Positions 18,325 through 26,580 of a DNA stretch of 64,000 nt are shown here, piece by piece (the first letter of the stretch is position 1; every line of letters starts with the position of its first letter). This DNA comes from Gaoshiqia sp050178015 (GTDB taxonomy: Bacteria > Bacteroidota > Bacteroidia > Bacteroidales > Prolixibacteraceae): the NCBI GenBank assembly GCA_050178015.1, contig JBFXGM010000005.1, positions 117,469 through 181,468 of the forward strand. The letters run 5' to 3'. A program made the translations under genes and the position numbers. The notes below the pieces were generated by a model. The model had not been told where the DNA came from. It saw only the letters and a list, made by a program, of their open reading frames with translations, and made no database searches.

Positions 18325-19437
18325 TTAACGATTTGACTGCCCGCGGACAGGTTGGTTCCGGGGCTTGAAATTTACTTTCCGGCGTTTTTTTCCTGACTTT
18401 GCTCCGGTCATCAGCTCAATGTTGGCCGAGCCCACGCTCATTTCGTTTTCCTGTTTGGTCTCCGTGCCCAGGTATTTGTCCAGCGAAGGCTTTTGTCCGC
18501 GTTTGTTAAGCTGGATGATCGCTTTTACATCTTTTAGGTCGAGTACAATTGGTTTGCCGCCATACGCTTTTTCCAGGGTGTACCAGATTTTTTTGTTCAG
18601 GATTTCGGTTTTGAAATGTTTGGCCAGGCCTTTTTCGGTTTCCAGCGTAAGCAGTTCGTAGGGAAAATCATCCTGTGCTTCCAGGTAAGAATCCAGCTCA
18701 TACATCAGGCAGCATTTCAGTTTGCCGCACCTGCCGGCCATCTTTTCGGCATTGGGCGAAAGTCCTTGCTGGATGGCGGCATCCGAGGTAACGCTCGAAA
18801 AGTCGGTTCGCCAGGTTGAGCAGCAAAGCTCGCGCCCGCACGAGCCGATCCCGCCAACACGTCCGGCTTCCTGGCGTGCGCCAATCTGTTTCATCTCCAC
18901 CTTGATCTGAAACTCACGGGCGTAGCGTTTAATCAGCTCCCGGAAGTCAACCCGTTCATCGGCAATGTAGTAGAAGATCGCTTTGGCGCCGTCGCCCCGG
19001 AATTCGACATCGCCGATTTTCATGTTCAAGCCCAATTCCGCTGCAATCTGCCTGGAGCGGACCATCACCGGGTAGTCGCGTTTGCGCGCCTCTTCCCACT
19101 TTTTATTGTCGGCCTCGGTAGCTTTCCGGTAAACTTTGTGCCAGGTGTAGCGGTCGTGCTTTTTTATTTTTCGTTCGAATTGTTTTTGTGCCAGCGTGCC
19201 GGTTAGGGTAACCTGGCCTACATCGTGTCCGGGCGAACAGGCAACCACTACCAAATCGCCCACTTTAAGCGATAGCTTGTCTTCATTCCTGAAGAATTCT
19301 TTGCGAGTGCCTTTAAAACGTACCTCGATCAGATTGCTCAGATGAGAGGTGTCGGGTAAATCTTTTAACCAATCGTAGGTGGCCAACATGCCGTCATTGG
19401 CTGTTTCTGTATTTATTGTGCATCCATTGCATCCCAT
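18325..19437 (-). CDS. ricT: PSP1-domain protein, RicT-like
   Basis: Cytosolic PSP1-family protein, related to RicT (YaaT), which in other bacteria joins an Fe-S cluster complex that affects RNA processing. The start used is ATG 19437, beginning MGCNGCTINTE; an in-frame TTG further upstream falls inside the -7 box at 19459 and is rejected. The core has WHKVYRKATEAD, FRGDGAKAIFYYIADERVDF and the cysteine motif IGSCGRELCCSTW followed by GRCGKLKCCLMYE; these six-cysteine motifs mark the family and may bind a metal cluster. The C-terminal ~60 residues are basic and low complexity. In Bacteroidota this gene is often near dnaX/holB or gliding genes; here it stands alone. Biochemical role in this phylum is not established. 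Confidence 0.85.
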   Translation of the reverse strand: MGCNGCTINTETANDGMLATYDWLKDLPDTSHLSNLIEVRFKGTRKEFFRNEDKLSLKVGDLVVVACSPGHDVGQVTLTGTLAQKQFERKIKKHDRYTWHKVYRKATEADNKKWEEARKRDYPVMVRSRQIAAELGLNMKIGDVEFRGDGAKAIFYYIADERVDFRELIKRYAREFQIKVEMKQIGARQEAGRVGGIGSCGRELCCSTWRTDFSSVTSDAAIQQGLSPNAEKMAGRCGKLKCCLMYELDSYLEAQDDFPYELLTLETEKGLAKHFKTEILNKKIWYTLEKAYGGKPIVLDLKDVKAIIQLNKRGQKPSLDKYLGTETKQENEMSVGSANIELMTGAKSGKKRRKVNFKPRNQPVRGQSNR

Positions 19438-19458
19438 AATTTCTTGCTTTATTTCAGA

Positions 19459-19466
19459 CAAAAATA
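19459..19466 (-). promoter_or_regulatory. -7 box of ricT
   Basis: On the minus strand the octamer reads TATTTTTG, a perfect match to the Bacteroidota -7 consensus TAnnTTTG. It ends 21 bp before the ATG at 19437, which supports that start. Confidence 0.6.
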
Positions 19467-19606
19467 TCTAAAATTATCGGCACTTTCAGGATTAATTCAG
19501 TCTAAATAAGAAAAAAGGGGGAGGTAACTGATCTTTTACTGTCTGATGAAGTATTCACCCGAAGCGAATTTTTTGGCCCCGGAACAGGTGGCTTCGGTTG
19601 CCAGAA

Positions 19607-19633
19607 ATAAAAAATCCCGGGAAAACCGGGATT
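19607..19633 (-). terminator. Rho-independent terminator after rprY
   Basis: An 8-bp perfect stem (AATCCCGG / CCGGGATT, 19613-19633) with a 5-nt loop is followed on the minus strand by a T-rich run. It lies 23 bp after the rprY stop. Confidence 0.85.
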
Positions 19634-19655
19634 GAATGTCAGTTAATGTACTTGC

Positions 19656-20351
19656 CTACATGACAAGTTTGTACCCTTTGCCGTGTACGTTGATGATTTC
19701 GACGGAAGGTTCGTCTTTCAGGTGTTTTCGCAATTTGGTGATGTACACATCCATACTGCGCGCGTTGAAGTAATTGTCGTCAATCCAAATGGTTTTGAGG
19801 GCGAAATTGCGTTCCAGCACTTTGTTGGCATTGTTGCACAGCAAACGCAATAGTTCCGATTCCTTGGTAGTTAGTTTCACGGTTTCTTCGCCTTCATCGA
19901 GCAATACTTGTTTGCGGGGGTCGAAGGTGTAACGCCCTAGTTTATAGGTCGCCTGCTCTGTGCCCGTTTTGCCGTCGGGGGTTGTGCGCCTGAGGATCGC
20001 TTCGATGCGGAAAATCAGTTCTTCCATGCTGAAGGGCTTGGTCATGTAATCGTCGGCCCCGGTGCGGAAGCCTTCCAGGACATCTTCCTTCAGGTTTTTT
20101 GCTGTCAGAAAAATGATCGGTACTTCCTGGTTGATCAGCCGGATATCGCGCGCCAGGGTGATCCCGTCCTTCTTGGGCATCATGATGTCGAGGATGCAGA
20201 GGTCGTATTCGTTTTTCTTGAAGCCGGCATAGGCTACTTCGCCGTCTCCGTACAGATCGGTATTAAATCCTTTGGCAATCAGGTATTCTTTTAATAACAG
20301 TCCGAGATTTTCATCATCCTCGGCCAATAAAAGTTTTGCTTTTGTTTCCAT
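19656..20351 (-). CDS. rprY: OmpR/PhoB-type response regulator, RprY-like
   Basis: DNA-binding response regulator of 231 residues. Receiver domain 1-120: acidic pair EDDE at 11-14, phospho-acceptor in LCILDIMMP (Asp55), switch Thr in IIFLTAKN and Lys in DYMTKPF. The winged-helix trans_reg_C domain (about 133-231) ends NVHGKGYKLVM. Its start lies inside the last 38 bp of the upstream kinase gene, so the two are translationally coupled. Matches the RprX/RprY pair of Bacteroides and Porphyromonas; targets here are unknown. Confidence 0.92.
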   Translation of the reverse strand: METKAKLLLAEDDENLGLLLKEYLIAKGFNTDLYGDGEVAYAGFKKNEYDLCILDIMMPKKDGITLARDIRLINQEVPIIFLTAKNLKEDVLEGFRTGADDYMTKPFSMEELIFRIEAILRRTTPDGKTGTEQATYKLGRYTFDPRKQVLLDEGEETVKLTTKESELLRLLCNNANKVLERNFALKTIWIDDNYFNARSMDVYITKLRKHLKDEPSVEIINVHGKGYKLVM

Positions 20352-21936
20352 TTTCTTTTATATTAAGCGGGAAGTAGATGGTAAATTTTGTGCCTTTGTT
20401 AACAACACTTTCCACCTTTATTTTTCCCTGGTGCGAGTCTATTATTTTCTTGACATAACTTAAGCCTAGTCCGAATCCCTTCACGTCGTGCACATTGCCG
20501 GTGGGAACACGGAAAAAGCGTTCAAAAATTTGGTCGTGGTGCTCTTTGGCAATGCCAATGCCGTTATCTTTTACGGAAACCAACAGAAAGCCGTTTTTAT
20601 TTTCTGTTTTGATGCTGATTTCCGGTTCGCTTTTGCTGTACTTGACGGCATTGTCGAGCAGGTTAAAGATAACATTGGTAATGTGGATTTCGTCTCCTTT
20701 AATCAAATCTTTTTCGGCCAGCAGTTCGGCGTCGAGCTTGCCTCCTTTGTTTTTTACCCGTAATTCAAAGTTCATCACCACGTTGCTCACCAACTGGTTG
20801 AAGTGGAATTCCTTGAATTTCAGTTTCAGGCGCCCCTCGTTGAAAACGGCCATTTGCAGCACCTTTTCAACCTGAAAGCTCAGGCGTTTGCTTTCCTGGA
20901 GGATGACGTTCGAGATATGCTCAATAGTTTTCGGTGTGTTGGTGATGCTGTTGTCGTGCAGCATCTGGCTGGCCAGCGAGATGGTCGAAATTGGCGTTTT
21001 CAGCTCGTGCGTCATATTGTTGATGAAGTCGTTCTTGATGATGGAAAGCTTCTTTTGTTTCAAAATAACGAGGATCGTATATACAAAAATAGCGATCAGC
21101 AGAAAGGTCAGGATGGCCGTTGGGATGACCATGATGCCGGTTTCTTTGAGCAAATAGGTGTCTCTTCGCGGAAAATAGACACGCAGGTAGTTTGGTTTGG
21201 GGTCGGGGATGTCTCTGGGGAATAGTACATCGCGGTATTCTTTCCGGTTTTCGGGGCTGTAATCTGCATCGCCAAATACAAATTTCTCTTCGCCGTGAGG
21301 ATAGGTTTTTACCGCATATTTAAAGTCAAGGTCGATGCCGTTTTCACGAAACTCAGTTCTCAGGGCCCGTTCGAGCAGTTGTTGATTGATGCGGTCCTGT
21401 AGGGGGAGTTGGGCGAAGATGATCTGGTTTTGGATGATCCGGTACATTTCGGCCCGTTCGTCCAGTCGTTGCTCGTATTGCTGGCGGATGTAGCTGTCGT
21501 AATCGTGGAACATGTCAAAAGCAGACGGGAACTCTCCGGGGCGGCCGCGTTCTGTTTGGAGAATCGCCAGCGAGTCGGCATAACGGATGCTGAATTCATC
21601 GCGGTAGGTAGTTGTGCCATTGCGTTGCGAGAAGCGAAAGGAAATGTTGATATCACTTTGGGCCTGTTGCTTGGAGAGCAGTCCGGCACTTCTTCCGTTA
21701 TTGGGAAAAAGGCTGGAGGCATTGGGCGAAGGTGAATAGTTCCCGCTCACAATCCGCGACACTTCGTCCCGTTCCAACCGGTCCACTACGCGGCGAAGAA
21801 TCCTGCTTACGGTTTGGTCAAATTGTTCTTCACGAATTTCGAACGCTTTTTGGATCGAATTGGTCTGCACCAGGATCAGGCTGGTCATCACCAAGGCCAT
21901 GAATACAATCAAACTAATGATTACCTTTCTGCTCAT
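20314..21936 (-). CDS. rprX: Membrane sensor histidine kinase, RprX-like
   Basis: Partner kinase of rprY, 540 residues. TM1 is at about 5-26, then a ~240-residue periplasmic sensor region, TM2 at about 270-292 (IMVIPTAILTFLLIAIFVY), HisKA with NMTHELKTPISTI (His310), and HATPase with NVIFNLLDNAVKYS, DNGIGIAKEHHD and GFGLGLSYVKK. No HAMP or PAS domain is obvious. A perfect -7 box ends only 4 bp before the ATG, so the mRNA should be nearly leaderless. The terminal 38 bp overlap rprY. Confidence 0.92.
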   Translation of the reverse strand: MSRKVIISLIVFMALVMTSLILVQTNSIQKAFEIREEQFDQTVSRILRRVVDRLERDEVSRIVSGNYSPSPNASSLFPNNGRSAGLLSKQQAQSDINISFRFSQRNGTTTYRDEFSIRYADSLAILQTERGRPGEFPSAFDMFHDYDSYIRQQYEQRLDERAEMYRIIQNQIIFAQLPLQDRINQQLLERALRTEFRENGIDLDFKYAVKTYPHGEEKFVFGDADYSPENRKEYRDVLFPRDIPDPKPNYLRVYFPRRDTYLLKETGIMVIPTAILTFLLIAIFVYTILVILKQKKLSIIKNDFINNMTHELKTPISTISLASQMLHDNSITNTPKTIEHISNVILQESKRLSFQVEKVLQMAVFNEGRLKLKFKEFHFNQLVSNVVMNFELRVKNKGGKLDAELLAEKDLIKGDEIHITNVIFNLLDNAVKYSKSEPEISIKTENKNGFLLVSVKDNGIGIAKEHHDQIFERFFRVPTGNVHDVKGFGLGLSYVKKIIDSHQGKIKVESVVNKGTKFTIYFPLNIKENGNKSKTFIGRG

Positions 21937-21940
21937 TACG

Positions 21941-21948
21941 CAAAGATA
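21941..21948 (-). promoter_or_regulatory. -7 box of rprXY
   Basis: Minus-strand octamer TATCTTTG, a perfect TAnnTTTG match. Only four bases separate it from the rprX ATG (21936), so transcription is predicted to begin at or within a few bases of the start codon. Confidence 0.6.
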
Positions 21949-22079
21949 ACCTTTAAAAAATACCGTAAATCAGGGCTTAACAATATTTAACATTGGCTGA
22001 ATAAGCAGGGGCGGAAGTGAAAATTAAAAATGTTAACAGGCTTTAACATTTGTTAGTATCCCTGACGGCAGCTATTGCG

Positions 22080-22087
22080 TATATTTG
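22080..22087 (+). promoter_or_regulatory. -7 box of a candidate small RNA
   Basis: Plus-strand TATATTTG, a perfect TAnnTTTG match, pointing away from rprX and into a region with no + strand gene but with a strong + strand terminator 85 bp on. No clear -33 TTTG at normal spacing; a TTTG is present at 22049-22052, further away than usual. Confidence 0.5.
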
Positions 22088-22090
22088 TGC

Positions 22091-22200
22091 AAAGACGTAA
22101 ATAATTAAGTCTTTTTCAAATTTTGGGGTTTAACTGAGTTTTTTACAAGGTGAATTTAGGTTTTGGTTTTTTGCGGGGTCTTCGGACCCCGCTGTTTTTT
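22091..22200 (+). ncRNA. Candidate ~110-nt small RNA
   Basis: Inferred transcript from the -7 box at 22080 to the terminator T-run at 22195-22200. The predicted 5' end begins with a 6-bp stem (AAAGAC 22091-22096 with GTCTTT 22109-22114). A ~58-nt U-rich, mostly unpaired stretch follows, then an 8-bp GC stem closed by a TTCG tetraloop and six Ts. No start codon with a sensible frame is present. All flanking genes are on the minus strand, and the hairpin lacks a T-run in that direction, so it is not the rnc operon terminator. I do not recognise the RNA family. Confidence 0.5.
22173..22200 (+). terminator. Strong + strand terminator with TTCG tetraloop
   Basis: GCGGGGTC (22173-22180), loop TTCG, GACCCCGC (22185-22192), then TG and six Ts. 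Only the + strand has the T-run after the stem. Confidence 0.85.
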
Positions 22201-22208
22201 ATATCACC

Positions 22209-22955
22209 TTAAAATGAGGACGGATCATTCTTCTTTAAATGAAGAATTGCTTCACGCGAGGCATTTTGCTGCGATTCCTTTTTCGAATTTCCTTTGCCTT
22301 GCCCGATAATCTCTTCATTCACACTGATCACGGTAATAAAACAAGGAACGCGGCTTTCGGTAGTCAGTCGTTCGGTTGTTTCAATGTTGACTTCCTTTTT
22401 GTTTTTTTGGCTCCACTCGATCAACTGACTTTTATAGTTGGTGTTGGTGTGTTGAATTTCGTTGAGGTTAACATACTCCAACAGCAGCTTTTTGGTAATG
22501 AATTCTTTGGTGATGGCGTATCCTTTGTCAAGATAAAGTGCCCCAATCAAAGCTTCCATCGCATCGCCGTAGATGTGGCTGTTTTCTGCCGTGTTGTTGG
22601 TGTTCGACTTGATGTAGTTGTTCAAGCCGGTTTGGTAAGTAAGTTCGGTCAAAAAACTGCGGTTCACCAATTTCGATCGCATTTGGGTGAGAAAACCCTC
22701 GTCTTCGTTCGGAAAACGGTTGTACAGGAATTCGGCAATTACGGCGCCCAGAATGGCGTCGCCCAAATATTCGAGCCGTTCGTTATTGACCCAGTTCCGC
22801 TGCGAGTCCATTTTGGAGGCGGATTTGTGGATCAGGGCCGTTTCGTATAATTTCAGGTTTCCCGGGTAACGGCCAAGCAGGGATTTAAGAAATAAATAAA
22901 ACTCTTTTCCGGGAGTGGAAAAGAGTTTTATTTTATGAACCAGCGTTCTTATCAC
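22209..22955 (-). CDS. rnc: Ribonuclease III
   Basis: Double-strand RNA endonuclease for rRNA and mRNA processing, 248 residues. The catalytic domain has the signature NNERLEYLGDAILGAVIAEF, and GDAMEALIGALYLD carries the second acidic pair. A C-terminal double-stranded RNA-binding domain (about 170-240) includes KGNSKKESQQNASREAILHL. It follows fabF by 4 bp; the acpP-fabF-rnc order is conserved in many bacteria. No minus-strand terminator was found after it. Confidence 0.95.
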   Translation of the reverse strand: MIRTLVHKIKLFSTPGKEFYLFLKSLLGRYPGNLKLYETALIHKSASKMDSQRNWVNNERLEYLGDAILGAVIAEFLYNRFPNEDEGFLTQMRSKLVNRSFLTELTYQTGLNNYIKSNTNNTAENSHIYGDAMEALIGALYLDKGYAITKEFITKKLLLEYVNLNEIQHTNTNYKSQLIEWSQKNKKEVNIETTERLTTESRVPCFITVISVNEEIIGQGKGNSKKESQQNASREAILHLKKNDPSSF

Positions 22956-22959
22956 GATA

Positions 22960-24201
22960 TCAGTATTTCTTGAATACTACTGTTGCATTGTGTCCTCCAA
23001 ACCCGAATGTGTTGCTTATGGCGTAATTGATATCACGTTTTTTGGCCACATTAAAGGTAAAATCAAGATTATTGTCGATCTCAGGATCGTCGGTAAAATG
23101 ATTGATTGTTGGAGGTATAATTCCGTCTCTCAATGCCAGGATCGATGCGATGCCCTCAATAGCACCAGCTGCACCCAATAAATGGCCTGTCATTGATTTT
23201 GTGGAACTAATACTCAGCTTATATGCATGATCGCCAAATACTTTAATAATTGCTTTTGGCTCGGCAATATCTCCCAGGGGAGTAGAGGTTCCGTGAACAT
23301 TGATGTAGTCAATGTCTTCCGGTTTTAAGCCGGCATCTTCGAGGGCCCATTTCATGACCAGCGTAGCGCCTTTACCATCTGGATCCGGGGCAGTCATGTG
23401 GTAGGCATCAGCAGACATCCCGCCACCGACAACTTCAGCATAAATTTTAGCACCACGTGCAATAGCATGTTCGTACTCTTCAAAGATAAGAGCTCCTGAG
23501 CCTTCACCCATGACGAAACCGTCACGGTCCTTGTCGAATGGACGGGAAGCTGTTGCCGGGTCATCATTTCGTGTTGAAATTGCGCGCATGGAATTGAAAC
23601 CACACAGGCCAGCTTCATTGATGGCTGCTTCTGATCCTCCTGTGATAAACAGGTTGGCTTTGCCCATACGAATGTAATTAAACGCTTCGATCATGGCATG
23701 TGAAGCCGATGCACAAGCAGAAACCGTTGTGAAGTTTGGTCCCCGAAATCCAAAGCGGATGGATACTAATCCACCGGCAATGTTGGCAATCATCTTGGGA
23801 ATAAAGAAAGGGTTGAACTTGGGACGGGACAAATCGTAAGCCTTCACTTCTTCGTAAAAAGTTTGAAGACCGCCGATTCCTGCACCCCAAATTACACCTG
23901 CCCTGTCCTTGTCAATCGCGTCCAGGTCGAGGCCCGAATCGTCGATGGCTTGCTGGGCAGCGGCAAATGCATATAAAGTATAAGGGTCGTGTTTGCGAAC
24001 CTCTTTTTTCTCTACATATAAAGTAGGATCAAAGTTTTTTACTTCACATCCAAACTGGGTTTTGTGGAGCTCAATGTTCATTCTGGTGATCCTTGCGGCT
24101 CCGCTCACCCCGTTTTTTAGCCCTTCCCAATATTCCTCAATAGAATTACCAAGCGGGTTTACGGTTCCAAGTCCGGTAATAACTACCCGTTTTAATTCCA
24201 T
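22960..24201 (-). CDS. fabF: 3-oxoacyl-[acyl-carrier-protein] synthase II
   Basis: Condenses malonyl-ACP with acyl-ACP in fatty acid elongation. From ATG 24201 (MELKRVVITGLGTVNPLG) the product is 413 residues, normal for FabF. The catalytic triad is present: Cys163 in TVSACASASHAM, His in NVHGTSTPLGD and His in TKSMTGHLLGAAGAIE. It follows acpP by 13 bp. An in-frame start 54 bp upstream would overlap acpP and add residues without family similarity, so it is not used. Confidence 0.97.
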   Translation of the reverse strand: MELKRVVITGLGTVNPLGNSIEEYWEGLKNGVSGAARITRMNIELHKTQFGCEVKNFDPTLYVEKKEVRKHDPYTLYAFAAAQQAIDDSGLDLDAIDKDRAGVIWGAGIGGLQTFYEEVKAYDLSRPKFNPFFIPKMIANIAGGLVSIRFGFRGPNFTTVSACASASHAMIEAFNYIRMGKANLFITGGSEAAINEAGLCGFNSMRAISTRNDDPATASRPFDKDRDGFVMGEGSGALIFEEYEHAIARGAKIYAEVVGGGMSADAYHMTAPDPDGKGATLVMKWALEDAGLKPEDIDYINVHGTSTPLGDIAEPKAIIKVFGDHAYKLSISSTKSMTGHLLGAAGAIEGIASILALRDGIIPPTINHFTDDPEIDNNLDFTFNVAKKRDINYAISNTFGFGGHNATVVFKKY

Positions 24202-24214
24202 AAATTCTGTTTTA

Positions 24215-24454
24215 TTACTTTTTGATGTTTGCTTCGATGTGAGCGATTGCTTCACCTACTGTGCCAATTTTTTCAGCTTGATCGTCGGGGATAGCCAAGT
24301 CAAATTCTTTTTCGAATTCCATGATCAACTCTACAGTGTCAAGTGAATCAGCGCCAAGGTCATTTGTAAAAGAAGCCTCATTGGTTACTTCACTTTCGTC
24401 AACACCTAATTTGTCGACAATAATTGCTTTTACTTTAGATGCAATGTCAGACAT
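24215..24454 (-). CDS. acpP: Acyl carrier protein
   Basis: Carrier of growing acyl chains, 79 residues. Contains the 4'-phosphopantetheine attachment motif GADSLDTVELIMEFEKEF with the modified Ser in DSL, and is strongly acidic as usual. First gene of acpP-fabF-rnc. About 50 bp upstream the minus strand has TTACTTTG (24505-24512), one base from the TAnnTTTG consensus and a plausible -7 box. Confidence 0.97.
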   Translation of the reverse strand: MSDIASKVKAIIVDKLGVDESEVTNEASFTNDLGADSLDTVELIMEFEKEFDLAIPDDQAEKIGTVGEAIAHIEANIKK

Positions 24455-24644
24455 AGTTCTAATTTTAAGTTAATATTCAATTTTATTTTTTAAAAAATCC
24501 GGTGCAAAGTAATAAATTTACCCAAAATATTTCAAACAAAATTTGAAATAAATAGCTGTTTCGGGGAGGCAGGCCCTAGCTGATGCAGCTATAATTGAAT
24601 CGAATAGTCCAATATTCAAATTTGATATTATAAAGAACAGAAAC

Positions 24645-25226
24645 ATGAAGAGGATCGCTATTTTTGCCTCAGGCTCAGGCACAAACGCCCAAAATATCAT
24701 CGAATATTTTCGTAATAGCAGGGATGTTATTGTGGATTCCCTGTGGTCGAACAACGAAAATGCCTATGCCCTGATCCGGGCAGAAAGGTTGGGCGTTGAT
24801 ACATTTACTTTTGGAAAAGAGGAGCTTTACCATAGTATTGAGGTGCTGGAGGCGCTGAGTGAGCGTAAAATTGATATGATTGTACTGGCCGGGTTCTTGT
24901 GGCTGGTACCTCATAACCTTACCGAGGAGTTCACCATCGTCAATATTCATCCGGCCCTGCTGCCCAAATACGGCGGAAAAGGCATGTACGGGAAGTTTGT
25001 ACACGAGGCTGTTATTCGGAATAAGGATAAGGAAAGCGGCATTACTGTCCACTATGTGAACGAACGATACGATGCCGGCAATATTATTTTTCAGGCCAAA
25101 TGCCCGGTTTCCCAAGGCGAAACGCCCGATTCGCTGGCCGAAAAAGTTCACAAGCTGGAATACGAACACTTTCCGCGGGTGATTGAAGAAATATTGTTGA
25201 AAGAAGAACCGGAGACGGATTATTAA
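24645..25226 (+). CDS. purN: Phosphoribosylglycinamide formyltransferase
   Basis: Transfers a formyl group from 10-formyl-THF to GAR in purine synthesis. 193 residues with IAIFASGSGTNAQNI at the N-terminus, the catalytic NIHPALLPKYGGKGMYG (Asn, His), and SGITVHYVNERYDAGNII carrying the catalytic Asp. Divergent from acpP. Just after the stop is an A-rich direct repeat (about 25225-25256, AAAGGAAAAAGT-like units ~15 bp apart) of the same flavour as the 7-bp array before aroA. Confidence 0.95.
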   Translation: MKRIAIFASGSGTNAQNIIEYFRNSRDVIVDSLWSNNENAYALIRAERLGVDTFTFGKEELYHSIEVLEALSERKIDMIVLAGFLWLVPHNLTEEFTIVNIHPALLPKYGGKGMYGKFVHEAVIRNKDKESGITVHYVNERYDAGNIIFQAKCPVSQGETPDSLAEKVHKLEYEHFPRVIEEILLKEEPETDY

Positions 25227-25322
25227 AGGAAAAAGTTAAAAGGAAAAAGTCAAAAGGCGACGAATACCAGGGCGGGGATCATTCTCCGTCCTTTCTGTTT
25301 GCGGACATCAAATTGCTGCGAA

Positions 25323-26579
25323 TCAATCCAACCTTTGGGGCGTGAAGTCAATCCGGGTCAATTGCAACATCAGTGAGTCTTTCAATGTTGTAAATTCAGT
25401 CAGGAGGTGTTCATGCACCGGCTCTACGGGCGGGGCTTCCACTTTCAGCGGGTTGATGGGCGAGCCGTTGCGGAACACCCGGAAATCGAGATGGGGGCCC
25501 GAAGCCAGTCCGGTTTTGCCGACGTAACCGATGAGTTGCCCCTGCCGGACACGGACGCCGGGCGCCATGCCCGGGGCAAAGTTATGCAGGTGCATGTAGC
25601 AGGTTGTATAAACCGAGTTGTGTTTGATGTACAGGTAGTTTCCACCACCTCCTGCCTGATACCCTTTACGGGTGACCACCCCATCGCCTATAGAAACCAC
25701 GGGCGTACCGGTTGGTGCGGCATAATCAATGCCATGGTGCGGGCGGGAAATCTTCAGGATGGGGTGCATGCGGCTATGCGAAAAGTGCGAGCTGATGCGC
25801 GAAAACTTCAGCGGCGCTTTCAGAAACGCTTTTTTCAGGCTTTTACCCTTGTCATCGTAATAACTTAAGATGCTGTCCTGTTCAAACTGAAAGGCAAAAA
25901 AATCTTCCTTCATGTGCTGAAACTGGCAGGCATGAATGGTGCTGATGCCTACCGATACACTGTCCACGAAACTTTCTTCGTAAATCACCCGAAAACGGTC
26001 GCCTTTCTGAATACCGAAGAAGTCGATGGTCCAGGCGTAAATTTCCGAAAGTTCGATGGCCAAGACGGGGTTTAGGTTGTTGTGTTTCATCGTATTCCAG
26101 AGCGATGAAGTGATAACGCCCGAAGCGGTTCGTATTTCGCGGGTAACCGGCTTTTCCCCTTTATATATATGCAGACTGTCGTTCAGCTGATAGACCACAT
26201 AATTGATGGCGTCAATCTCATAGACAAAATAGGATGGATTTCGCAGGCTGTCGCGCGAGTAAAAGAAATAACAATTGTTGCCCTGCCGGAGCCGGCGAAC
26301 ATCGAAAATGGGTTTCGAACTTCGGGCAATCTGGTCGATGGTTTGGTACGAAACGCCTTCCTTCACTAAAATGTCTGACAGGTTTTGGTTTTTTCGGATG
26401 AAGGTTTGCTCAATAATAAATGAATCGACTGGTAATCCAAACTTTAGTACTGGCTCAGGAATAAAAATGGGTTCGGGTTCGCTTTCCGGCGTAGTATCCG
26501 AGGGGCCCTGCCAAATCACCCAGGTTACTACTACTAAACTCACCACCACAAAAATCCCTTCGGCCAAATACTTCTTCAT
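25323..26579 (-). CDS. M23-family peptidoglycan endopeptidase, membrane anchored
   Basis: Likely DD-metalloendopeptidase that cuts peptide cross-links in the wall. From ATG 26579 (MKKYLAEGIF) the protein is 418 residues with one N-terminal TM helix (about 5-25), a long OapA/LysM-like linker region, and a C-terminal LytM domain. Zn ligands are visible: RPHHGIDYAA (His, Asp) and SGPHLDFRV (last His), with the catalytic MHLHNF between them. Overall like MepM/YebA-type enzymes. The start is the base after the stop of the YitT gene, implying co-translation. The in-frame ATG at 26600 overlaps that gene and is less likely. Confidence 0.88.
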   Translation of the reverse strand: MKKYLAEGIFVVVSLVVVTWVIWQGPSDTTPESEPEPIFIPEPVLKFGLPVDSFIIEQTFIRKNQNLSDILVKEGVSYQTIDQIARSSKPIFDVRRLRQGNNCYFFYSRDSLRNPSYFVYEIDAINYVVYQLNDSLHIYKGEKPVTREIRTASGVITSSLWNTMKHNNLNPVLAIELSEIYAWTIDFFGIQKGDRFRVIYEESFVDSVSVGISTIHACQFQHMKEDFFAFQFEQDSILSYYDDKGKSLKKAFLKAPLKFSRISSHFSHSRMHPILKISRPHHGIDYAAPTGTPVVSIGDGVVTRKGYQAGGGGNYLYIKHNSVYTTCYMHLHNFAPGMAPGVRVRQGQLIGYVGKTGLASGPHLDFRVFRNGSPINPLKVEAPPVEPVHEHLLTEFTTLKDSLMLQLTRIDFTPQRLD

Positions 26580-26580
26580 G

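Noticed and set aside
19438..19461. TTG start for ricT at 19461
   Set aside because: The codon is part of the -7 box TATTTTTG; ATG 19437 fits the family start with its CxxC pair.
22173..22200. Terminator of the acpP-fabF-rnc operon
   Set aside because: On the minus strand the stem is followed by As, not Ts; the T-run serves only the plus strand.
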